Positions 60,575 through 64,000 of a stretch of 64,000 bases of DNA are shown here, one piece after another. Position numbers and translations under genes: made by a program. Under the pieces are notes generated by a model, which saw only the letters and a program-made list of their open reading frames with translations, was not told the origin of the DNA and ran no database searches. This DNA comes from Flavobacterium aquaticum (GTDB lineage: Bacteria > Bacteroidota > Bacteroidia > Flavobacteriales > Flavobacteriaceae): NCBI RefSeq assembly GCF_003259835.1, contig NZ_QLMI01000003.1, positions 1-64,000 on the forward strand, written 5' to 3'. Position 1 is the first letter of the stretch, and each line of letters opens with the position of its first letter.

Positions 60575-61831
60575 ATGGAAAACAATACATTCGCAAAGCA
60601 TCCTACTTTCTATGCAGTAGGTTTAAGTTACAAGAAAGCAGATGCTGAAATGAGAGGAAAATTTAGTTTGGATGAACAAGCCAAAACTAACTTATTACAT
60701 CAAGCCAAAGGTGAAGGTATTGATAGTTTGATTGTAACTTCTACTTGTAATAGAACTGAAATTTATGGTTTTGCTCAACACCCTTTTCAATTGATTAAAT
60801 TACTTTGCGAAAACAGCCAAGGAACAGTTGAAGATTTTCAAAAAGTAGCTTTTGTGTACAAAAATAGTGAAGCAATCTCACACATGTTTCGTGTAGGAAC
60901 AGGTTTAGATAGTCAAATTTTAGGTGATTTTGAAATCATTAGTCAATTAAAAAATGCTTTTGTAAAAAGTAAAGAATTTGATTTAGCCAATGCTTTTTTA
61001 GAAAGATTAGTAAATGCGGTTATCCAAGCGAGTAAAAAAATTAAAAACGAAACTGAGATTTCTTCTGGAGCTACTTCAGTATCTTTTGCATCTGTTCAAT
61101 ATATTTTTAAAAATGTTGAAGATATTGCTTCAAAAAATATTTTGCTTTTTGGAACAGGAAAAATCGGCAGAAATACTTGTGAAAACTTAGTAAAACATAC
61201 AAAACACGAACAAATCACATTAATCAATAGAACTAAAGAAAAAGCGGAGAAATTAGCTAAAAAACTTGACGTTATCGTAAAAGATTATGCTGATTTACAA
61301 ATAGAACTTCAAAAAGCAGATGTCGTTGTAGTAGCAACTGGAGCTCAAAATCCAACGGTTGACAAAGCCATTTTAAATCTAAAAAAACCTTTATTAATTT
61401 TAGATTTATCGATTCCTAAAAATGTGAACGAAAATGTAAAAGACATCGAAGGTGTTACTTTAGTTCACATGGATGAACTTTCGCAAATTACAGATGAAAC
61501 TTTGGAAAACAGAAAAAAACACATTCCTGCCGCCGAAGCCATTATTGAAGAAATTAAAGACGAATTTATGGCTTGGACTAAACAGCGTAAATTTGCACCA
61601 ACCATACATGCTTTAAAAGCAAAACTGAATACAATTAAAGAAGGAGAATTAAACTTTCAACGTAAAAAATTGGCTAATTTTGACGAAGAACAGGCCGAAT
61701 TAATTACGGCAAGAATCATTCAAAAAATCACGAATCACTTTGCGAATCATTTAAAAGATGATGAAACCATGGTAGACGAAAGCATTGAATGGATTGAGAA
61801 AATTTTTCAATTAGAAACGGTTTCAAAATAA
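60575..61831 (+). CDS. hemA: Glutamyl-tRNA reductase
   Basis: A 418-residue enzyme that reduces glutamyl-tRNA to glutamate-1-semialdehyde, the first step of C5 heme synthesis. The catalytic Cys is near 58 in STCNRTEIYGF. GDFEIISQLKNAF is the substrate-site block, LLFGTGKIGRNTCENL the NADPH loop, and the C-terminal dimerisation helix follows. The ATG at 60575 is chosen on the promoter. The stop overlaps the hemC start (TAATG). Confidence 0.97.
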   Translation: MENNTFAKHPTFYAVGLSYKKADAEMRGKFSLDEQAKTNLLHQAKGEGIDSLIVTSTCNRTEIYGFAQHPFQLIKLLCENSQGTVEDFQKVAFVYKNSEAISHMFRVGTGLDSQILGDFEIISQLKNAFVKSKEFDLANAFLERLVNAVIQASKKIKNETEISSGATSVSFASVQYIFKNVEDIASKNILLFGTGKIGRNTCENLVKHTKHEQITLINRTKEKAEKLAKKLDVIVKDYADLQIELQKADVVVVATGAQNPTVDKAILNLKKPLLILDLSIPKNVNENVKDIEGVTLVHMDELSQITDETLENRKKHIPAAEAIIEEIKDEFMAWTKQRKFAPTIHALKAKLNTIKEGELNFQRKKLANFDEEQAELITARIIQKITNHFANHLKDDETMVDESIEWIEKIFQLETVSK

Positions 61832-62748
61832 TGAGCAAAACAATCCGAATAGGAACTCGTGATAGCGAATTAGCCCTTTGGCAAGCACACACAGTACAAA
61901 AAAAACTAAACGATTTAGGTTACAAAACTGAAATTACAGCAGTTAAATCGCAAGGCGATATCATTCTTGATAAACCACTTTATGAATTAGGAATTACTGG
62001 TATTTTCACTAAAACCCTAGACATCGCTATGATAAATGGTCAGGTAGATATTGCTGTACATTCCATGAAAGATGTACCAACAGCTTTACCTATTGGAATT
62101 GTGCAAGCAGCCGTTTTAGAACGTGCTAATACGGTTGATATTTTAGTTCATAAAGGCAATTTAGATTTTTTAACTTCGGAAGGAACTATTGCTACTGGTA
62201 GTTTACGCAGACAAGCGCAATGGTTAAATAAATATCCAAATCACAAAGTGGTCGATTTACGTGGAAATGTAAATACTCGCATGCAAAAACTTCATGATAG
62301 CGATTGGAACGGAGCTGTTTTTGCAGCCGCTGGATTAGAACGCATCAATTTAAAACCAGAAAATTATATCGATTTAGATTGGATGGTACCAGCACCAGCG
62401 CAAGGTGCAATGGTTGTCGTTGCTATGCAAAACGATGATTTCTGTAAAGAAACCTTAGCTAAATTAAACCATTCTGAAACCGAAATTTGCACACACATTG
62501 AACGTGAATTTTTGAAAACGTTAGAAGGTGGTTGTACAGCGCCAATTGGTGCTTTAGCAAAATTTAACGCTGATGAAATTGATTTTGAAGGCGTTTTATT
62601 CTCTTTAGACGGAAAAGAAAAACACACAATCAAAAAAAGTTGTACTTTTGATTCTTATAAAAACTTCGGAAAAAAATGTGCCGAGGAGATTTTAAACAAC
62701 GGTGGAAGTGCTTTAATGGAAAGCATTCGTCGTGATTTAAAAAAGTAA
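61831..62748 (+). CDS. hemC: Hydroxymethylbilane synthase (porphobilinogen deaminase)
   Basis: A 305-residue enzyme that polymerises four porphobilinogen units. The start IRIGTRDSELALWQA, the HSMKDVPT segment, the RRQAQ block and the dipyrromethane-binding Cys near 235 in EGGCTAPIGAL are all present. The length is normal. It is coupled to hemA by a one-base overlap. A TrkH-type gene follows after 12 nt rather than hemD. Confidence 0.97.
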   Translation: MSKTIRIGTRDSELALWQAHTVQKKLNDLGYKTEITAVKSQGDIILDKPLYELGITGIFTKTLDIAMINGQVDIAVHSMKDVPTALPIGIVQAAVLERANTVDILVHKGNLDFLTSEGTIATGSLRRQAQWLNKYPNHKVVDLRGNVNTRMQKLHDSDWNGAVFAAAGLERINLKPENYIDLDWMVPAPAQGAMVVVAMQNDDFCKETLAKLNHSETEICTHIEREFLKTLEGGCTAPIGALAKFNADEIDFEGVLFSLDGKEKHTIKKSCTFDSYKNFGKKCAEEILNNGGSALMESIRRDLKK

Positions 62749-62760
62749 TTTTATTCCAAA

Positions 62761-64000
62761 ATGGAGAAAGAATCGTTACTCAATTATTTATATCGCTTTT
62801 TTGATATCATCGTACTACTTTTCATAGTTTTTGACTTTGGATATGACTTTGAAGAAAACTATAATTCGCCCCATGTAATTGGATTGATTTTTCTTTCTAT
62901 TGGATTATTAGCATTTAATTCCTTTAAGTTTTTCACCTACAAGTACAAGAGCAACAAAAAAGTAGCACTTGCAAATATGATTTTACTAACTGGGATAATG
63001 ATAACCTGTTTTGTAATTTCAATATTAAACTTAGATTTTCCTTCTGATTATATTCTTCAAAAAGTAAAACCTATTTTAGAAGGTGGTCTCATATTTTATT
63101 TCTTATTGCGATTGTTGGTTTTAGTGCGTCATATTTATGATATTTATTTTAATCCGGCAATTGTTTTTGTTGGAAGTTTCATGATTTTAGCCTTAACGGG
63201 AGGATTTTTATTAATGCTTCCAAGTGCTACAACAAACGGAATTACCTTTACTAATGCGCTTTTTACTTCAACAAGTGCGGTTTGCGTTACAGGATTAACA
63301 GTTGTTGATACTTCAACGGCCTTTACAACTGTTGGACAATCCATAATCTTAGTTTTAATTCAATTGGGCGGAATTGGTATCTTAACTTTTACTTCTTTCT
63401 TCGCCTTCTTTTTTAGAGGAAGTTCATCCTTTAAAGAAGGGTTAAACACCAAAGATTTTATTGCTCATGAAGGTTTAAAAGACGTTTTTAGAGCGGCTCT
63501 AAATGTGGTGATTTTCACTATTGGAGTGGAGGCTGTTGGCGCTATTTTTGTGTATTCATCAATTATTGACAACAATACTATTGACAATAAATTTTTCTTT
63601 TCAATATTCCATTCTATTTCAGCTTTTTGTAATGCTGGATTTTCTATTTTATCGGCTGGATTGTATGATGAAGCCATTCGTTTTGACTATTTCTTACAAT
63701 GGATTATCATGATTTTAATTATATTAGGTGGATTAGGTCACAACATTGTATTTAATTTCTATCAAAAAATAAAAACGCATGTAATAGAACTTTTTGACAA
63801 AACTATCATTCATAGAAAAGTTCGAATCATTACATTAAATACGCAAATTGTAATTTACACTACTTTAATTTTGTTAATTGGTGGTTTTATTTTCTTGTTT
63901 ATCTCAGAATACAACAACACTTTATTAGAACATCAAAGTACTTTTGGAAAAATAACTGCCGCCGCATTTAACTCTGTTACACCAAGAACAGCAGGTTTTA
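62761..64000 (+). CDS. TrkH/KtrB-family potassium transporter (3' end outside window)
   Basis: 413 codons are in the window. An N-terminal extension with four to five helices (residues 1-125, with FDIIVLLFIVFDFGYDFEEN) precedes the transport domain. Selectivity-filter-like loops are visible: first SAVCVTGLT, second SAFCNAGFS, third SVTPRTAGF at the window edge. This is the pattern of SKT-type K+ (or Na+) transporters. The long N-terminal extension is usual in Bacteroidetes members. It starts 12 nt after hemC. The product imports K+ with a cytosolic TrkA/KtrA partner not seen here. Confidence 0.9.
   Translation, partial: MEKESLLNYLYRFFDIIVLLFIVFDFGYDFEENYNSPHVIGLIFLSIGLLAFNSFKFFTYKYKSNKKVALANMILLTGIMITCFVISILNLDFPSDYILQKVKPILEGGLIFYFLLRLLVLVRHIYDIYFNPAIVFVGSFMILALTGGFLLMLPSATTNGITFTNALFTSTSAVCVTGLTVVDTSTAFTTVGQSIILVLIQLGGIGILTFTSFFAFFFRGSSSFKEGLNTKDFIAHEGLKDVFRAALNVVIFTIGVEAVGAIFVYSSIIDNNTIDNKFFFSIFHSISAFCNAGFSILSAGLYDEAIRFDYFLQWIIMILIILGGLGHNIVFNFYQKIKTHVIELFDKTIIHRKVRIITLNTQIVIYTTLILLIGGFIFLFISEYNNTLLEHQSTFGKITAAAFNSVTPRTAGF

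Noticed and set aside
30435..60577. Longer frames with upstream starts at 23247, 30435, 33467, 39988, 45254 and 60488.
   Set aside because: In most cases a -7 element lies inside or after the longer start, several of these starts are TTG, and the internal ATG gives a normal signal peptide or conserved N-terminus.
1..64000. tRNA, rRNA, CRISPR array, transposon ends or attachment sites.
   Set aside because: No cloverleaf-like, ribosomal, spacer-repeat or transposase-associated sequence was recognised on either strand while reading; a dedicated search could still find a degenerate one.

Overview
The window is a chromosomal segment of a member of the Flavobacteriaceae, most likely Flavobacterium or a close relative. 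The evidence is the low GC content, type IX secretion (T9SS) C-terminal sorting domains of both type A and type B, a SprE/PorW lipoprotein, an F-type ATP synthase operon that lacks atpD and atpC, many starts preceded by the Bacteroidetes -7 element TAnnTTTG, and a lycopene cyclase. No rRNA, tRNA, CRISPR array, transposase or phage module was seen.

Layout. 1-6.2 kb (minus): two secreted T9SS cargo proteins, an RCC1-repeat protein cut by the window edge and carrying a G10 tract, and a 1653-residue PKD/Ig-like protein. 6.5-15.3 kb (minus): one long transcription unit, sprE - bactofilin - atpI - small membrane protein - atpB-E-F-H-A-G, ending at a strong terminator. 15.4-17.5 kb (minus): ACT-domain protein, YraN nuclease-like protein, LD-carboxypeptidase. 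17.6-21.8 kb (plus): metG, a HAD phosphatase, ferritin, a 60-residue Lys/Cys-rich protein, and a chloramphenicol acetyltransferase-like gene with a TTG start. 21.8-23.1 kb (minus): an HRDC protein and two tandem tail-less SSBs. 23.2-26.4 kb (plus): small hypothetical genes, an NAD(P)-binding epimerase-like protein and an EamA transporter. 26.6-30.3 kb (minus): an S8-family T9SS protease and an M13 metallopeptidase. 30.4-44.3 kb: a metal-homeostasis region with SCO, feoA-feoB, two TonB-dependent receptors, a FeoB-associated Cys-rich peptide, a ZIP transporter and a DtxR/MntR regulator, plus a lycopene cyclase translationally coupled to the second receptor. 44.4-47.8 kb: bacilliredoxin, a lipoprotein, PlsC, acyl-ACP desaturase and an HD hydrolase. 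47.9-51.7 kb (minus): hemH - hemJ - orphan histidine kinase - enoyl-CoA hydratase. 51.9-56.8 kb (plus): six small secreted proteins arranged as a tandemly duplicated three-gene cassette (A1-B1-C1-A2-B2-C2). 56.8-60.3 kb (minus): an AraC/PchR-type regulator and a type-B T9SS cargo protein. 60.6-64 kb (plus): hemA, hemC and the start of a TrkH-type K+ transporter.

How the genes fit together. The region joins energy metabolism (ATP synthase), surface secretion and gliding (SprE and its cargo), iron and metal uptake with its regulation, and heme synthesis (hemA, hemC, hemJ, hemH). The most novel-looking element is the six-gene ABCABC cassette placed between the two heme gene groups. All six mature proteins share one N-terminal signature (VGIGTTNPQEELHV-like, then STIRIEGL) and one C-terminal strand, while the central domains fall into three types. 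Both cassette copies are preceded by paired TTATCGG/TTATCGA-like half-sites 20-21 bp apart, and the adjacent AraC-family gene carries one half-site in its own promoter. This suggests, as inference, a dedicated regulon for an undescribed multi-subunit surface assembly.
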